NCBI GenBank assembly: GCA_943330235.2
Contig: CALQGY020000009.1
Location: 1-57,472, forward strand
Source of the DNA: Candidatus Kuenenia stuttgartensis
GTDB lineage: Bacteria; Gemmatimonadota; Gemmatimonadetes; Gemmatimonadales; Gemmatimonadaceae
Direction of reading: 5' to 3'
DNA length: 57,472 nucleotides
Positions 10,507 to 19,753 of this stretch are shown piece after piece; position 1 is the stretch's first letter, and each line of letters opens with the position of its first letter. The notes below the pieces were generated by a model. That model was not told where the DNA came from. It worked only from the letters and a program-made list of their open reading frames with translations, and made no database searches. The translations under genes were made by a program, and so were the position numbers.

Positions 10507-11517
10507 CTAGAGTCGCGCGCCGATGAAGCGCAGCAAGTCGACGCAGCGGGACGAGTAGCCCCATTCGTTGTCGTACCAGCCCGAGATCTTCACCATCGTC
10601 TTGTTGATCACAATCGTGCTCAAGGCGTCGAGCGTGCACGAATGCGGGTCCCCGACGTAGTCGATCGAAACGAGCGGTACCTCGCTGTACCCGAGCACCC
10701 CCGCCAGCGTCGTGTCGGACGCGGCCTTGAACGCCGCATTGACTTCCTCCTTCGTCACGGCGCGCTCGACGACGCACGTCAGGTCGGTCAACGACACATC
10801 CGGCGTGGGCACGCGCACTGCGATGCCGTCGATGAGTCCCTTCACTTCCGGAATCACCAGCGCCGTGGCCTTCGCCGCGCCGGTGGTGGTCGGGATCATG
10901 GAGACGGCCGCTGCACGCGCCCGACGCAGATCCTTGTGCGGGAGGTCGAGGATCGACTGATCGTTCGTGTAGCTGTGGATCGTGACCATGGAGCCATGCA
11001 CGAATCCGAAGTTGTCGCGGATCACCTTGACCATCGGCACGAGGCAGTTGGTCGTGCACGACGCGTTCGAGATCACGTGGTGTGACGACGAATCATACTT
11101 GTCGCTGTTGACGCCCATCACGATGGTGATGTCTTCGTTCGTCGCCGGCGCGGAGATGATGACCTTCTTGGCGCCGCCTTCGATATGCTTGGCCGCATCG
11201 CTGCGCTCGGTGAACCGCCCCGTCGACTCCAGCACGATGTCGACGCCGAGTTCGGCCCATGGCAGCTTCGCGGGATCGCGTTCGGCAAGAATGCGGATAC
11301 GCTCGCCATCCACCGTGATGCCATCGGCATCCGCGGAGACCTCTCCGTCGTACTGGCCGTGCACCGAATCGTACTTGAAGAGGTGCGCCAGCGTCTTCGT
11401 GTCGGTGAGGTCGTTGATGGCGACAAATTCGAGGTCGGCGACGCCCTGCTGCTTGGCGGCGCGAAGCACCTGGCGGCCGATGCGGCCGAAGCCGTTGATG
11501 CCTACGCGAATGGCCAT
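10507..11517 (-). CDS. gap: Glyceraldehyde-3-phosphate dehydrogenase, type I
   Basis: It makes 1,3-bisphosphoglycerate with NAD. 336 residues. The N-terminal Rossmann motif is INGFGRIGR, catalytic Cys154 lies in SNASCTTNC and His181 in [18 protein letters not shown] closes the catalytic domain. It begins five bases after the comF stop, so glycolysis is embedded in an array with comF and aroE upstream and pgk downstream. Confidence 0.97.
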   Translation of the reverse strand: MAIRVGINGFGRIGRQVLRAAKQQGVADLEFVAINDLTDTKTLAHLFKYDSVHGQYDGEVSADADGITVDGERIRILAERDPAKLPWAELGVDIVLESTGRFTERSDAAKHIEGGAKKVIISAPATNEDITIVMGVNSDKYDSSSHHVISNASCTTNCLVPMVKVIRDNFGFVHGSMVTIHSYTNDQSILDLPHKDLRRARAAAVSMIPTTTGAAKATALVIPEVKGLIDGIAVRVPTPDVSLTDLTCVVERAVTKEEVNAAFKAASDTTLAGVLGYSEVPLVSIDYVGDPHSCTLDALSTIVINKTMVKISGWYDNEWGYSSRCVDLLRFIGARL

Positions 11518-11522
11518 GTCTG

Positions 11523-12446
11523 TCAGTCCTGGTCGAAGTCGAGGTCTGGTACGGTACGGTCGCCCGGTTCCGGCGCCCGCCCGAAAGTGATGTAGCTGAT
11601 AATACGTGCACCGCCGGCGACGAGGGCATCCGCCGAGGCATTCAGTGTGGACGCCGTCGTGATCACATCATCCACTAGCACGACGTGTGCCCCCAGCAGC
11701 CGCGCCCTCGCCGATGGATTGGCCCTGAAGGCGTGTGAAACGTTGCCCGTCCTCTCGGACGGTGTCAACCGGACTTGGCTGCGTGTGTGCCGTGTTCGCG
11801 TTAACACATCGCGCCAGACCGGGAGATGCCAGTGCGCGGCAAGTGCGCTGGCCAGTCGCTCCGCCTGATTGTAGCCGCGCTCCCGCTCCCGAGTGGGGGC
11901 GAGCGGTACCGGGATTAGCGCGGACCGTTCCTCCGTCACGTCTCGCGGCAAGTGCAGTCGCGCCATCCGTGCCGCCATCGACGGAGCGACCCCCGCCCAG
12001 CCTTCGTACTTGAGGGCGTGCACGAGCGCCGCTCCGCTCCCCGCGTCCATGCGGCAGACCGAACGCACGGCCCGCACATGCGACGGCAAGCGCGCGCACC
12101 ACCGGCAGGGTGGTAGCTCATCCGGCGCCCCGGTTGGCGACAGTCCGGTCGGCAATGGCACCGAGGGCGACAAGCGCGGATGCCCACACCGCTCGCAGTG
12201 CGGATGCGGCATGGCGACGACCTGCGCGAGGCACGACGCGCAGACGATGCCGTCGAGCGTGCCAGCCACCGGCGCGCGACAGACGGCGCACGCCGCGGGG
12301 AGTAGCAGATCACGCAATCCACCGAGGGCGCGACCGACAAGGTGCGTCGGAGGCTCACGCCGATGCGACGCGCCGCCGACGGGCGCGTTCTGCAGACCGG
12401 GGCGTCGTGACCGCGCGGCCAGCTCCGGGGCACGCGTGCTGGTCAC
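11523..12446 (-). CDS. comF: ComF family protein (phosphoribosyltransferase-like)
   Basis: ComF proteins support uptake or processing of transforming DNA and resemble PRPP-dependent phosphoribosyltransferases; the exact reaction is not settled. 307 residues from the GTG that overlaps the aroE stop (GTGA). After a basic, poorly conserved N-terminus of about 40 residues come zinc-finger-like pairs CAVC, CASC, CERC and CRWC. The C-terminal PRTase domain has IPVPL, RERGYNQAE and the PRPP loop VVLVDDVITTASTL. The next gene, gap, starts five bases after its stop. Confidence 0.88.
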   Translation of the reverse strand: MTSTRAPELAARSRRPGLQNAPVGGASHRREPPTHLVGRALGGLRDLLLPAACAVCRAPVAGTLDGIVCASCLAQVVAMPHPHCERCGHPRLSPSVPLPTGLSPTGAPDELPPCRWCARLPSHVRAVRSVCRMDAGSGAALVHALKYEGWAGVAPSMAARMARLHLPRDVTEERSALIPVPLAPTRERERGYNQAERLASALAAHWHLPVWRDVLTRTRHTRSQVRLTPSERTGNVSHAFRANPSARARLLGAHVVLVDDVITTASTLNASADALVAGGARIISYITFGRAPEPGDRTVPDLDFDQD

Positions 12447-13354
12447 TGACGCTCGGTCGCGGCGACGTTCAAGGCATGCCACATGACGCGCCGCGGGGCC
12501 GCCATGCCGAACCAGCATTCGAATGCCGCAGCCCCCTGCTCCAGCAGCATGCGCAGTCCATCTTCGGACGGATGTCCCATCGCGCGACAGGCGCGCACCC
12601 AGGGCGTCTCACCGCGCCGATAGACCAGATCAAAGACCGCGCAGTCCGGCGCTAACAGTGCCGGAGCCACCGGCATATCATCATCGTTCAAGCCGATCGG
12701 CGTGGCATTAATGACCAGCCCCACGCCGGCCACGGCTTCATCGACAGAAGAGACCACTTTGGCGCGGACACCGAGTCGTGCCACCAGCGCCTCCGCGCGA
12801 CCGCGTGTGCGACTGACCACCCGGAGATCGCCACACCCCATCGTGTCGAGTGCGACCAACACGGCGGCGGCTGACCCGCCGGCACCGATCAGCGTGCAGG
12901 CGCGATCGCCGATACCGTGCGGATAGAGCATGGCCACGGCCGCGGCCACGCCGGCGACGTCGGTATTGTGACCAATCAAAGCGCCGCGCTCATGCCAGAA
13001 GGTATTCACGGCGCCAACCCGCGTCGCCAATGGCGAGCACATCGCACGCGATGCGACCTGCTCCTTATGCGGAATCGTCACGTTGCCCGCAACGCCGTCG
13101 CGCGCGAGCGCATCGAGCGTGGCGTCGAGTGCTTCCGGTGGTACGTCGAGTCGCTCGTAGTGCGCCGCCAAGCCGGCATGCACCAGCGCGGCGTTCTGGA
13201 ACAGGGGCGACAGGGAGTGCGCGACCGGATGCCCCAGGATAACGAGCCGCGTCGGGCGCTCACTCGCGACCAGCGGCACGTGCATCGACGCACCGTCGGA
13301 CGCACCGTCGGACGCTCCGTCGGACGCTCCGCTCGACGTACTGGTCACGGTCAT
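12443..13354 (-). CDS. aroE: Shikimate dehydrogenase
   Basis: It reduces 3-dehydroshikimate with NADPH in aromatic amino-acid synthesis. 303 residues from the chosen ATG, which lies seven bases after the LMW-PTP stop. HSLSPLFQN binds shikimate. Catalytic Lys97 is in NVTIPHKEQ, and Asp132 in GHNTDVAG. The NADP fold is IGAGGSAAA and the C-terminal motif EDGLRMLLEQGA. Residues 9-23 are a Gly-Ala-Ser-Asp tandem repeat. Starting at the internal ATG (13285) would remove the repeat and give 280 residues, closer to the family norm, so the true start is unsettled. Confidence 0.9.
   Translation of the reverse strand: MTVTSTSSGASDGASDGASDGASMHVPLVASERPTRLVILGHPVAHSLSPLFQNAALVHAGLAAHYERLDVPPEALDATLDALARDGVAGNVTIPHKEQVASRAMCSPLATRVGAVNTFWHERGALIGHNTDVAGVAAAVAMLYPHGIGDRACTLIGAGGSAAAVLVALDTMGCGDLRVVSRTRGRAEALVARLGVRAKVVSSVDEAVAGVGLVINATPIGLNDDDMPVAPALLAPDCAVFDLVYRRGETPWVRACRAMGHPSEDGLRMLLEQGAAAFECWFGMAAPRRVMWHALNVAATERQ
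13287..13330. repeat. 12-bp tandem repeat (about 3.7 copies) in the aroE 5' region
   Basis: Units of GACGCACCGTCG or GACGCTCCGTCG run head to tail on the plus strand. On the coding strand each unit encodes Gly-Ala-Ser-Asp in frame with aroE. The unit length is a multiple of three, so copy-number change would not shift the frame. Confidence 0.9.
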
Positions 13355-13361
13355 GTGCGCG

Positions 13362-13844
13362 TCACGACGCGGCGTGTTCCTGATCGCGATCGCCCTCGCG
13401 CTCCAGCCGATCAAGCACGGCACCAATCTCGCGCGACAGCTCATCAAAGGTGCCACGGTACACCGGCAGGTCACCACCGAACGGGTCGCCGATGGCCCGA
13501 CCGTCATCAGCGCCGTCCGCAAACGCGGTGAGCAGATGGCTGCGCCCCGTACCGCCGAGCGCTTGCGCCCGATCGAGATGGTGCGGCCCCATGGTGAGAA
13601 TCACATCACTCGACGCCACCAGATCCGCGGAGAGTGGTCGTGCACGATGCGCCGAGAGATCGAGCCCCCGCTCCATCGCCACCAAGAGGGACCCGTCGGA
13701 CGCGGGCGCATCGGCCCACGCACTGGTACCCGCGCTACTGACGATCACGTTCACCAAGCCGCGCTCGGCGATCAGGTGCCGCGCGATGACTTCCGCCAAC
13801 GGACTGCGGCAGGTGTTTCCGGTGCAGACAAAGAGCAGATGCAT
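13362..13844 (-). CDS. Low-molecular-weight phosphotyrosine phosphatase-family protein
   Basis: A 160-residue cytoplasmic phosphatase of the LMW-PTP/arsenate-reductase fold. The P-loop CTGNTCRS holds nucleophile Cys7 and Arg13. The general-acid Asp is in IGDPFGGD near the C-terminus. Position next to a TsaC/YwlC-type gene matches the ywlC-ywlE neighbourhood of Firmicutes, where YwlE is a protein arginine phosphatase. Thr8 after the Cys agrees with YwlE-like proteins, but substrate cannot be assigned. The start at MHLLFVCTGN is fixed by the family and lies four bases after the upstream stop. Confidence 0.88.
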   Translation of the reverse strand: MHLLFVCTGNTCRSPLAEVIARHLIAERGLVNVIVSSAGTSAWADAPASDGSLLVAMERGLDLSAHRARPLSADLVASSDVILTMGPHHLDRAQALGGTGRSHLLTAFADGADDGRAIGDPFGGDLPVYRGTFDELSREIGAVLDRLEREGDRDQEHAAS

Positions 13845-13848
13845 AACG

Positions 13849-14520
13849 TCAGGTGTCACCGACGAGATCAGGGACGCATTCACGAAGAACCGCAGCGGAG
13901 AGCACACCCGGACGAATGACGCGCGGGCGACGCCCCGTACAATCCACGACGGTTGAAGGCCGCGACGGCGAAAGCCGCCCGCCATCGAGTACATGCAAGA
14001 TGCCGCGATGAATGGCATCGGGCCACTGTTCGACGATCTCGACCGAGGACATTGCGGGGGGCACGCCGGGCCGGTTGGCGCTGGTGCTGGTGATGGGTTC
14101 ACCATAGGCCGCCAGAAGACGACGCAGCCCCGGATGCGGAGTGAACCGGACGGCGACCCCGCCCTCCGGACCGCGCAGTCGAGCCGGCACACGGCCGTCG
14201 CCCCCCTCCAGCACCAGGGTGAGCGGACCCGGCCAGAATCGTGCGGCCAGATGCGCCGCATACGTCGGCAGATGCAGATCCAACCGCGCGAGCTGCGCCG
14301 GATCCCCGATCAGCAGGAGAAATGGCTTCGCCGGCGGACGACCTTTCAATCGCACCAACGACTCCACCGACTCCTGATCGACCGCCGTACCGAATCCGTA
14401 CACGGTCTCGGTCGGATACGCGAGCACGCCGCGGTTGGAGAGATGGTCGATGATGCCACGGAGCGCGCCATCAATCTCGGCCGGCGACCAGAACGGAATC
14501 GTGAGCGACGCCAGCGTCAT
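13849..14520 (-). CDS. tsaC: L-threonylcarbamoyladenylate synthase (TsaC/Sua5/YwlC family)
   Basis: It makes threonylcarbamoyl-AMP, the precursor of t6A37 in ANN-decoding tRNAs. The window also carries a tRNA-Asn, one of its natural targets. 223 residues, so it is the short TsaC type without the Sua5 C-terminal domain. YPTETVYGFGT, LKGRPPAKPF, PGPLTLVL, VAVRFTPHP and STSANRPG are the ATP/threonine-site motifs. The ATG overlaps the ispD stop (ATGA). Confidence 0.92.
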   Translation of the reverse strand: MTLASLTIPFWSPAEIDGALRGIIDHLSNRGVLAYPTETVYGFGTAVDQESVESLVRLKGRPPAKPFLLLIGDPAQLARLDLHLPTYAAHLAARFWPGPLTLVLEGGDGRVPARLRGPEGGVAVRFTPHPGLRRLLAAYGEPITSTSANRPGVPPAMSSVEIVEQWPDAIHRGILHVLDGGRLSPSRPSTVVDCTGRRPRVIRPGVLSAAVLRECVPDLVGDT

Positions 14521-15314
14521 TCGGGCACGGTACTCAGGGCGTCCGCACGCGCAAAGTCGGCGGCGCTCGTGATCTTCATGCCGCGCTCGCTACCCTGCAC
14601 CACGACCACCGGCAGCCCGAGTCGCTCGAGGAGCGCGGCGTCATCCGTCGCCCCTACGCCATCGCGGCGCGCGGCAATGTGCGCGCGTTCCAGCAGTTCG
14701 CGGGGAAAGGCCTGCGGCGTTTGCGCACGCCACAAGTGCGTGCGATCCACCGTGCGGACGATGCGCCCGTCGGCGTCCACTTCCTTGAGCGTATCAACCA
14801 CCGGCAGCGCCGCGATGGCACCATGCCCTTTGCGGGCCTCGGCGATCACGCGTGCGATCGTGTCATCGGTTACCAGGGGGCGAGCCGCGTCGTGAACGAC
14901 GGCGATGGTCACGTGTTCCGGCAGGTCTTCAAGGCCATTGACGACGCTCTCATGCCGCTCCGCGCCGCCGGTGCTGACCAGCAGTCGCTCCACATCGCAC
15001 TGAAAGAGCCAAGGCGGCGGATCGGCCGCGTACGCCTTGGGGAGGACCACGACGACGATGGCGACGTCATCGCGCGCCATGAACGCTTGCACACTGTGCA
15101 GCAGCGCCGGCTTCCCGGCCACCCAGCGAAATTGCTTGAGCTCCGAGCCACCGGTACGCGTGCCAGAGCCGCCAGCGACGATCACGACGCCGACATCACG
15201 CGTCGATTGGATCTCGACGTCATCACTGCGCGAGCGCGCGGGCGACGGCAGCGGAATGTCGCGGCTCGGTCGTTGGGCTTCAGACGGTAATGACATGGGC
15301 TCAGGTGATTGCAT
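14517..15314 (-). CDS. ispD: 2-C-methyl-D-erythritol 4-phosphate cytidylyltransferase
   Basis: It forms CDP-ME from CTP and MEP in the non-mevalonate isoprenoid pathway. 265 residues, including about 38 extra N-terminal residues before VGVVIVAGGSGTR. The nucleotide loop GGSGTRTG and the Lys of KQF are kept, but the usual Pro of the PKQ signature is Leu (ELKQF). VVHDAARPLV, RAQTPQAF and TDDAALLERLG are conserved. The ATG shares a base with the radA stop (TGATG); ATG at 15296 is an alternative. ispF is not in the window. Confidence 0.92.
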   Translation of the reverse strand: MQSPEPMSLPSEAQRPSRDIPLPSPARSRSDDVEIQSTRDVGVVIVAGGSGTRTGGSELKQFRWVAGKPALLHSVQAFMARDDVAIVVVVLPKAYAADPPPWLFQCDVERLLVSTGGAERHESVVNGLEDLPEHVTIAVVHDAARPLVTDDTIARVIAEARKGHGAIAALPVVDTLKEVDADGRIVRTVDRTHLWRAQTPQAFPRELLERAHIAARRDGVGATDDAALLERLGLPVVVVQGSERGMKITSAADFARADALSTVPE

Positions 15315-16714
15315 CAGGATTCGGCCGACGCCCCAACGGTTTGCTGCAGGACGTCGCGCAATGTACGCACACCGATCACCTTCATATCACCGGGCACTCG
15401 GCGCGGGATCGCTCGGTCAGACAGAAACGCCTGCGTCATGCCAAGCTTGGCCGCTTCGGCGAGTCGTCGTTCCACCTGGGAGACGGGACGCACCTCGCCA
15501 CCGAGCCCCAGCTCACCCAGGAAGATTGCCCGCGCCGGTAGCGGACGATCGACCACGCTGGACGCGAGCGCGGCCACGATGGCCAGATCTACCGCTGGCT
15601 CCTGCACGCGCATCCCGCCGACGATGTTGCAGAAGACGTCAAGTTGCGCGCAGGAAAAGCCACCGCGTTTATCCAGCACCGCGAGTAAGAGCGCGAGCCG
15701 ACGTGAATCGATGCCATTGGCCACGCGCTGTGGCGTGCCGTATCCGGCCCGCGCGGCGAGCGCCTGAACCTCAACCAGCACCGGGCGCGTGCCCTCCATG
15801 AGCGCACACACCGCGCTACCACTCGCGACATCGGCGCGATCACCGACGAAGAGCGCCGACGGATTCTCGACCGGCACGAGCCCGTCGGGGGCCATGCGAA
15901 ACACGCCGATCTCATCGACGGAGCCGAATCGATTCTTCGTGGCGCGCAGCACGCGATGATCGAGCGTGCCGTCTCCCTCGAAATACAGCACGGTATCCAC
16001 GATGTGCTCGAGCGTCTTCGGACCGGCAATACCGCCACCTTTGGTCACGTGTCCAATCACGAACACGGTGGTCCCGGACTCTTTCGCAAAGCGCATCAAT
16101 CGTGCCGCACATTCGCGTACTTGTCCTACGTTGCCAGGCGCGCCTTCCAGCAGTTCCGTGTGCACCGTCTGAATGGAGTCGATCACCAGCGCATGGATAC
16201 GTCGTCCGTCCGCGCGTGGCTGCGCGGCCGTCGCCAGAATGGTTTCAAGCGACGTCTCGGTGAGCAGTGCCACGTCCCCTGCGGTTTCCGACAAGCGATC
16301 GGCGCGTAGCTTCACTTGCAGCGCGGACTCTTCGCCTGACACGTACAGCGTGGCGTAGCCCGCTGACTCCAGACGCGCCGTGACTTGCAGCAACAGGGTG
16401 CTCTTGCCGATGCCAGGCTCTCCACCAACAAGCACCATGCTTCCCGGCACGATTCCGCCACCGAGGACGAAGTCGAACTCGTTGAGTCCCGTGCGCCACC
16501 GATTGGTTTCGGCGCCGGTCACCGACCGGAGCTGCACGGTGGATGCGGCGGCACCTGCAATCGCGCGCGCGGCCGTCCGCTTGCTGGTGACAATCGCCGA
16601 CACGGGTTCTTCGGCGAGGGTGTTCCAGGCATTGCAGCTCTCGCAGCGCCCGGCCCACTTGGGGGACTCCGCGCCGCAATCCGTACACCGGTACACCGAG
16701 CGCGCCTTCGCCAT
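15314..16714 (-). CDS. radA: DNA repair protein RadA
   Basis: A RecA-like ATPase and branch-migration helicase that helps recombination intermediates mature. 466 residues. An N-terminal C4 zinc finger uses Cys10, Cys13, Cys24 and Cys27. Walker A is GGEPGIGKST (98-107) and the RadA-specific KNRFGS is at 260-265. A Lon-protease-like domain makes up the C-terminal third. Both ends are coupled: the ATG shares a base with the dnaB stop and the stop shares a base with the ispD ATG (TGATG in both cases). Confidence 0.97.
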   Translation of the reverse strand: MAKARSVYRCTDCGAESPKWAGRCESCNAWNTLAEEPVSAIVTSKRTAARAIAGAAASTVQLRSVTGAETNRWRTGLNEFDFVLGGGIVPGSMVLVGGEPGIGKSTLLLQVTARLESAGYATLYVSGEESALQVKLRADRLSETAGDVALLTETSLETILATAAQPRADGRRIHALVIDSIQTVHTELLEGAPGNVGQVRECAARLMRFAKESGTTVFVIGHVTKGGGIAGPKTLEHIVDTVLYFEGDGTLDHRVLRATKNRFGSVDEIGVFRMAPDGLVPVENPSALFVGDRADVASGSAVCALMEGTRPVLVEVQALAARAGYGTPQRVANGIDSRRLALLLAVLDKRGGFSCAQLDVFCNIVGGMRVQEPAVDLAIVAALASSVVDRPLPARAIFLGELGLGGEVRPVSQVERRLAEAAKLGMTQAFLSDRAIPRRVPGDMKVIGVRTLRDVLQQTVGASAES

Positions 16715-18219
16715 CAGAAGGGCGCCCAGTCGTCCGGGCCCTTCACCATCTTTTGACCGCCGCCGCCGAAGTCTGTCGGCGGTCCACCACCACCGAAGTC
16801 GGTCGGTGCCTGACGGCTAGAGAAGTTGTCGAACCGCGTGTACTGCTTGTGGAAGAACAGGCGCGCACTTCCGATCGGACCGTTTCGCTGCTTACCGATG
16901 ATGATTTCGGCCTTGCCCTCAAGCGTCGGATCCTTCAATCGGCCGGTCTCGTCGCGCTCAGCGTACACTTCCTGGCGGAAGATGAACATGATCACGTCCG
17001 CGTCCTGCTCGATGGCACCGGACTCTCGCAGGTCGGACAGCTGCGGACGTCCCTTGTCGTCGCCCGTACGCTGCTCCGGCGCGCGCGAAAGCTGCGACAG
17101 CGCAATCACCGGAACGCCCAGCTCCTTCGCGAGCGCCTTTAAGCCGCGCGAGATCTGCGACACTTCCTGCTGACGGTTTTCGGAGTTGGCCGGCCCGCTC
17201 ATGAGCTGCAGGTAGTCGACCATGATGAGGCCGATGTTGTGCTCCGCTTTGAGCCGTCGGGCCTTGGCACGCATTTCGAGCAGCGTGATGCCGGGCGTGT
17301 CGTCGATGAAAATGGGCGCATGACTCAGAATACCGGCGGCCTGCGCCAATCGCGGCATCGATTCATCGAGCGCCCTACCACCTTTACGCAACGCCTGCGC
17401 GTCGATGAGCGCCTCGCTCGCCAACATACGCTGCACCAGCGATTCCTTGCTCATTTCGAGCGAGAAGAACGCCACACCGGTCTTGGCGGTAATGGCCGCG
17501 TGCTGCGCGATGTTCAATGTGAACGCCGTCTTGCCCATGGACGGACGCGCGGCGACGATCACGAGATCGGCCGGTTGGAATCCCGACGTCATCTGATCGA
17601 GCTCGTTAAACCCTGACGGCACGCCGGTAATTGCCGACTCGCGCTGCGCGAGCAACTCGAGCTTTTCCATGGCGGGCCACAACAACTCTTTGATGCGCGA
17701 GAATCCCGTGCGCTCTTTGGACTGGCCCAGTGCGAAAATGCGCGATTCGGCCGCGTCCAGCAGATCGCCGGCCATCGTGCGGCCTTCGAACGCCTCGCTG
17801 ACGATCTCCGTCGAGACTTCGATGAGGCGGCGCAGCAACGCCTTCTCCTTCACGATGCGCGCGTGGTACTCCACGTTCGCGACCGTTGGAACCGCGTCCA
17901 GCAGAAACGCCAGATACTCGCGGCCACCCGCCTGCTCCAACTCTCCGCGACGATCAAGTTCATCAGCGACGGTCAGTGGATCGACGACGCGTCCACCCTC
18001 CGTGATGGCATACATCGCGCGGAACAACCGCCGATGGCCCTCGCGGTAGAACATAGTGTCGTCCACGTGTTCGACTGCACGCATCATCGCATCGGCATCC
18101 AGCAACATGGCGCCAAGGACGGACTGCTCGGCCTCTTCCGACCACGGCGGACGGCGCTCCTTGTACGGATCGCGAACGGCCGGTACGCCCGGTGCATTGG
18201 CAGGAATTAGACTGGTCAT
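16714..18219 (-). CDS. dnaB: Replicative DNA helicase DnaB
   Basis: The hexameric helicase that unwinds DNA at replication forks. 501 residues. The N-terminal DnaB domain (about 27-125) begins at PPWSEEAEQSVLGAML. The RecA-like domain has Walker A ARPSMGKTA near 224-232, Walker B IMVDYLQL and the arginine-finger region GKQRNGPIG. No intein is present. After residue 470 come two copies of PTDFGGGG (472-479, 481-488) and a tail ending GPDDWAPF, which is unusual for DnaB and resembles an SSB tip. The ATG lies 13 bases after the UDG stop; the upstream open frame is inside UDG. Confidence 0.97.
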   Translation of the reverse strand: MTSLIPANAPGVPAVRDPYKERRPPWSEEAEQSVLGAMLLDADAMMRAVEHVDDTMFYREGHRRLFRAMYAITEGGRVVDPLTVADELDRRGELEQAGGREYLAFLLDAVPTVANVEYHARIVKEKALLRRLIEVSTEIVSEAFEGRTMAGDLLDAAESRIFALGQSKERTGFSRIKELLWPAMEKLELLAQRESAITGVPSGFNELDQMTSGFQPADLVIVAARPSMGKTAFTLNIAQHAAITAKTGVAFFSLEMSKESLVQRMLASEALIDAQALRKGGRALDESMPRLAQAAGILSHAPIFIDDTPGITLLEMRAKARRLKAEHNIGLIMVDYLQLMSGPANSENRQQEVSQISRGLKALAKELGVPVIALSQLSRAPEQRTGDDKGRPQLSDLRESGAIEQDADVIMFIFRQEVYAERDETGRLKDPTLEGKAEIIIGKQRNGPIGSARLFFHKQYTRFDNFSSRQAPTDFGGGGPPTDFGGGGQKMVKGPDDWAPF

Positions 18220-18232
18220 GATCCGAGGGGAC

Positions 18233-19423
18233 TCAGCGATCGCGTGCAGGAAGATCTGAGGTGCCGTCGCGCGCGCTATCGTGCGCACGTGCGGCATCAA
18301 GAATACGGCGTGCCAGCTTCACATCATCCCACGTCGGACGCTTCCACGCCTCGTTGCGCAGGAGCGCCGCCGGATGATAGGTGACGATGACGGGAATACC
18401 GCGGTAGAGATGGACCTGGCCGCGCAGTTTGCCGAGCGAGAGCGAGGTGCCGAGCAATGTCTGCGCCGCGAATCGGCCGAGCGCGAGGATCACGCGCGGC
18501 TGGACGATCTCAAGCTGTCGGCGGAGGAACGGCTGACAGGCCGTGACCTCGTCGGGAAGCGGATCGCGGTTGGCCGGGGGGCGATGCTTCAGCACATTGC
18601 ACATATAAACCGACTCCCGGGTGAGCTGAATCGCCCCGAGAATCTTGGTCAGCAGCTGCCCGGCTTCGCCGACGAACGGCAGCCCCTGCTCGTCCTCATT
18701 GGCGCCGGGCGCCTCGCCCACGCAGACCAATTCCGCCCGAGGATCGCCGGCCCCCGGCACGGAATGCCGCGCCGTCTTGTGGAGCGCACAGAGGCCGCAC
18801 GCGGCTACCAATTCAGCGATCGCGTCCAGCGTCGATGCGGCCGCAATGCCGGCGGACATCGCGGTGGCGCTGGCGGGCGTGGCGTTGAGGGCCGACACGC
18901 CGGCTGGAAGGCCGAGCGCGGATAGCCAAGCCGGGAGGTCGGCCGACGGCGCCGCGGGCAGGTAGGGCGTGCTGGGTACGGGTTCGACAATGATGCCATC
19001 GGACCGTGGCATGGCAGCCGCTGGCTCAACCGACGGCGGAGGCGGCGAGGCGGGTGCCGGCTTCGCCGCACCAGGCGCCGCGACGTTCGCTTCTCGCAAC
19101 GTCGCGCGCCAATCGGCGCTCGCGGTCGACGCGTCAAAGCGCACGGAGGGCGGCGGGGGCGGTGCAACGTCGCTTCGCGCCTCAGCGGGTGCGTCGGCCG
19201 CGGCGGCAGCCTCACCGTGCGGGCGAGCTGGCTGTACCGCCGGTGGATTCGGCGCGCTCACGCCCACGACGCTACCGCGCGCCGTTCGAGGGGACTTTGC
19301 CCCGGGACGCGCGCCGATCAATGACAACAATTCGTCGACGGGCATGCCATCCAGCACCAGCTCGGATTCCCCAAGCTCGCGCCGTTGTTCCAAGTACAGC
19401 CGCAGCCGATCCCTAGCGTCCAC
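18233..19423 (-). CDS. Uracil-DNA glycosylase, family 4, with long low-complexity N-terminal region
   Basis: It removes uracil from DNA to start base-excision repair. The catalytic domain is the last 190 residues or so. Cys209, Cys212, Cys275 and Cys296 match the [4Fe-4S] cysteines of family 4. [20 protein letters not shown] is motif A and YHPAALLRN motif B. The protein has 396 residues because about 140 Pro/Ala-rich residues separate a short N-terminal helical segment ([15 protein letters not shown]) from the enzyme. GTG at 19423 is preferred: a GAGGTGGGG stretch lies just upstream. dnaB follows by 13 bases. Confidence 0.9.
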   Translation of the reverse strand: MDARDRLRLYLEQRRELGESELVLDGMPVDELLSLIGARPGAKSPRTARGSVVGVSAPNPPAVQPARPHGEAAAAADAPAEARSDVAPPPPPSVRFDASTASADWRATLREANVAAPGAAKPAPASPPPPSVEPAAAMPRSDGIIVEPVPSTPYLPAAPSADLPAWLSALGLPAGVSALNATPASATAMSAGIAAASTLDAIAELVAACGLCALHKTARHSVPGAGDPRAELVCVGEAPGANEDEQGLPFVGEAGQLLTKILGAIQLTRESVYMCNVLKHRPPANRDPLPDEVTACQPFLRRQLEIVQPRVILALGRFAAQTLLGTSLSLGKLRGQVHLYRGIPVIVTYHPAALLRNEAWKRPTWDDVKLARRILDAARAHDSARDGTSDLPARDR

Positions 19424-19486
19424 GCTACCCCACCTCGGCGCGATCGAACTCGCGCACACATCGCGTCAAGACCACTCCCACGACGA

Positions 19487-19518
19487 CGCCGCGCCGCGAC
19501 CGGAGTCGTGGCGCGGCG
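19487..19518. repeat. 14-bp stem-loop between rpoZ and the UDG gene
   Basis: CGCCGCGCCGCGAC pairs with GTCGTGGCGCGGCG (one G-U pair) around a 4-base loop, 25 bases after the rpoZ stop. It has no T-run on the minus strand. It could slow or partly end transcription of gmk-rpoZ or protect the mRNA end. Confidence 0.6.
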
Positions 19519-19543
19519 CGGAGACTACCAGTGAACGCGGTGA

Positions 19544-19750
19544 TCAGACCGGCTTACGGCGCGGCATCACCTTGTACTCGATCTGACCGGCCGCGAGCTC
19601 TTCGAGCGCGCGGGTGGTCAGCTTCTTCTCGTGCAAGGAACGATCGCGCGGGAACTCGTTGAGCACGCGAGCAAACTTCGCCGCGATCAACACACTCAGG
19701 TACTTATTGGCCGCGTGCTGGGCCACTTCCTTCGGCGTAAATACCTGCAT
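19544..19750 (-). CDS. rpoZ: DNA-directed RNA polymerase omega subunit
   Basis: The small RNA polymerase subunit that binds and folds beta-prime. 68 residues, shorter than the 80-90 of many omegas. The N-terminal half (NKYLSVLIAAKFARVLNE) and the segment KKLTTRALEELAAGQIEYKV match the family. It starts three bases after gmk, the usual gmk-rpoZ pairing. Confidence 0.88.
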   Translation of the reverse strand: MQVFTPKEVAQHAANKYLSVLIAAKFARVLNEFPRDRSLHEKKLTTRALEELAAGQIEYKVMPRRKPV

Positions 19751-19753
19751 GAG

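Noticed and set aside
10427-11059. Long in-frame extension of pgk upstream into the gap gene (would give about 609 residues)
   Set aside because: The extension is an out-of-frame reading of gap; the conserved PGK N-terminus begins at 10426 and the GAPDH frame is complete with all active-site residues.
12447-12518. Longer ComF start at 12518
   Set aside because: The extra 24 residues lie inside aroE and are not conserved; the GTG in the GTGA overlap explains the start.
13287-13330. Short repeats as a CRISPR array
   Set aside because: Units are 12 bases with no spacers and lie in a coding frame.
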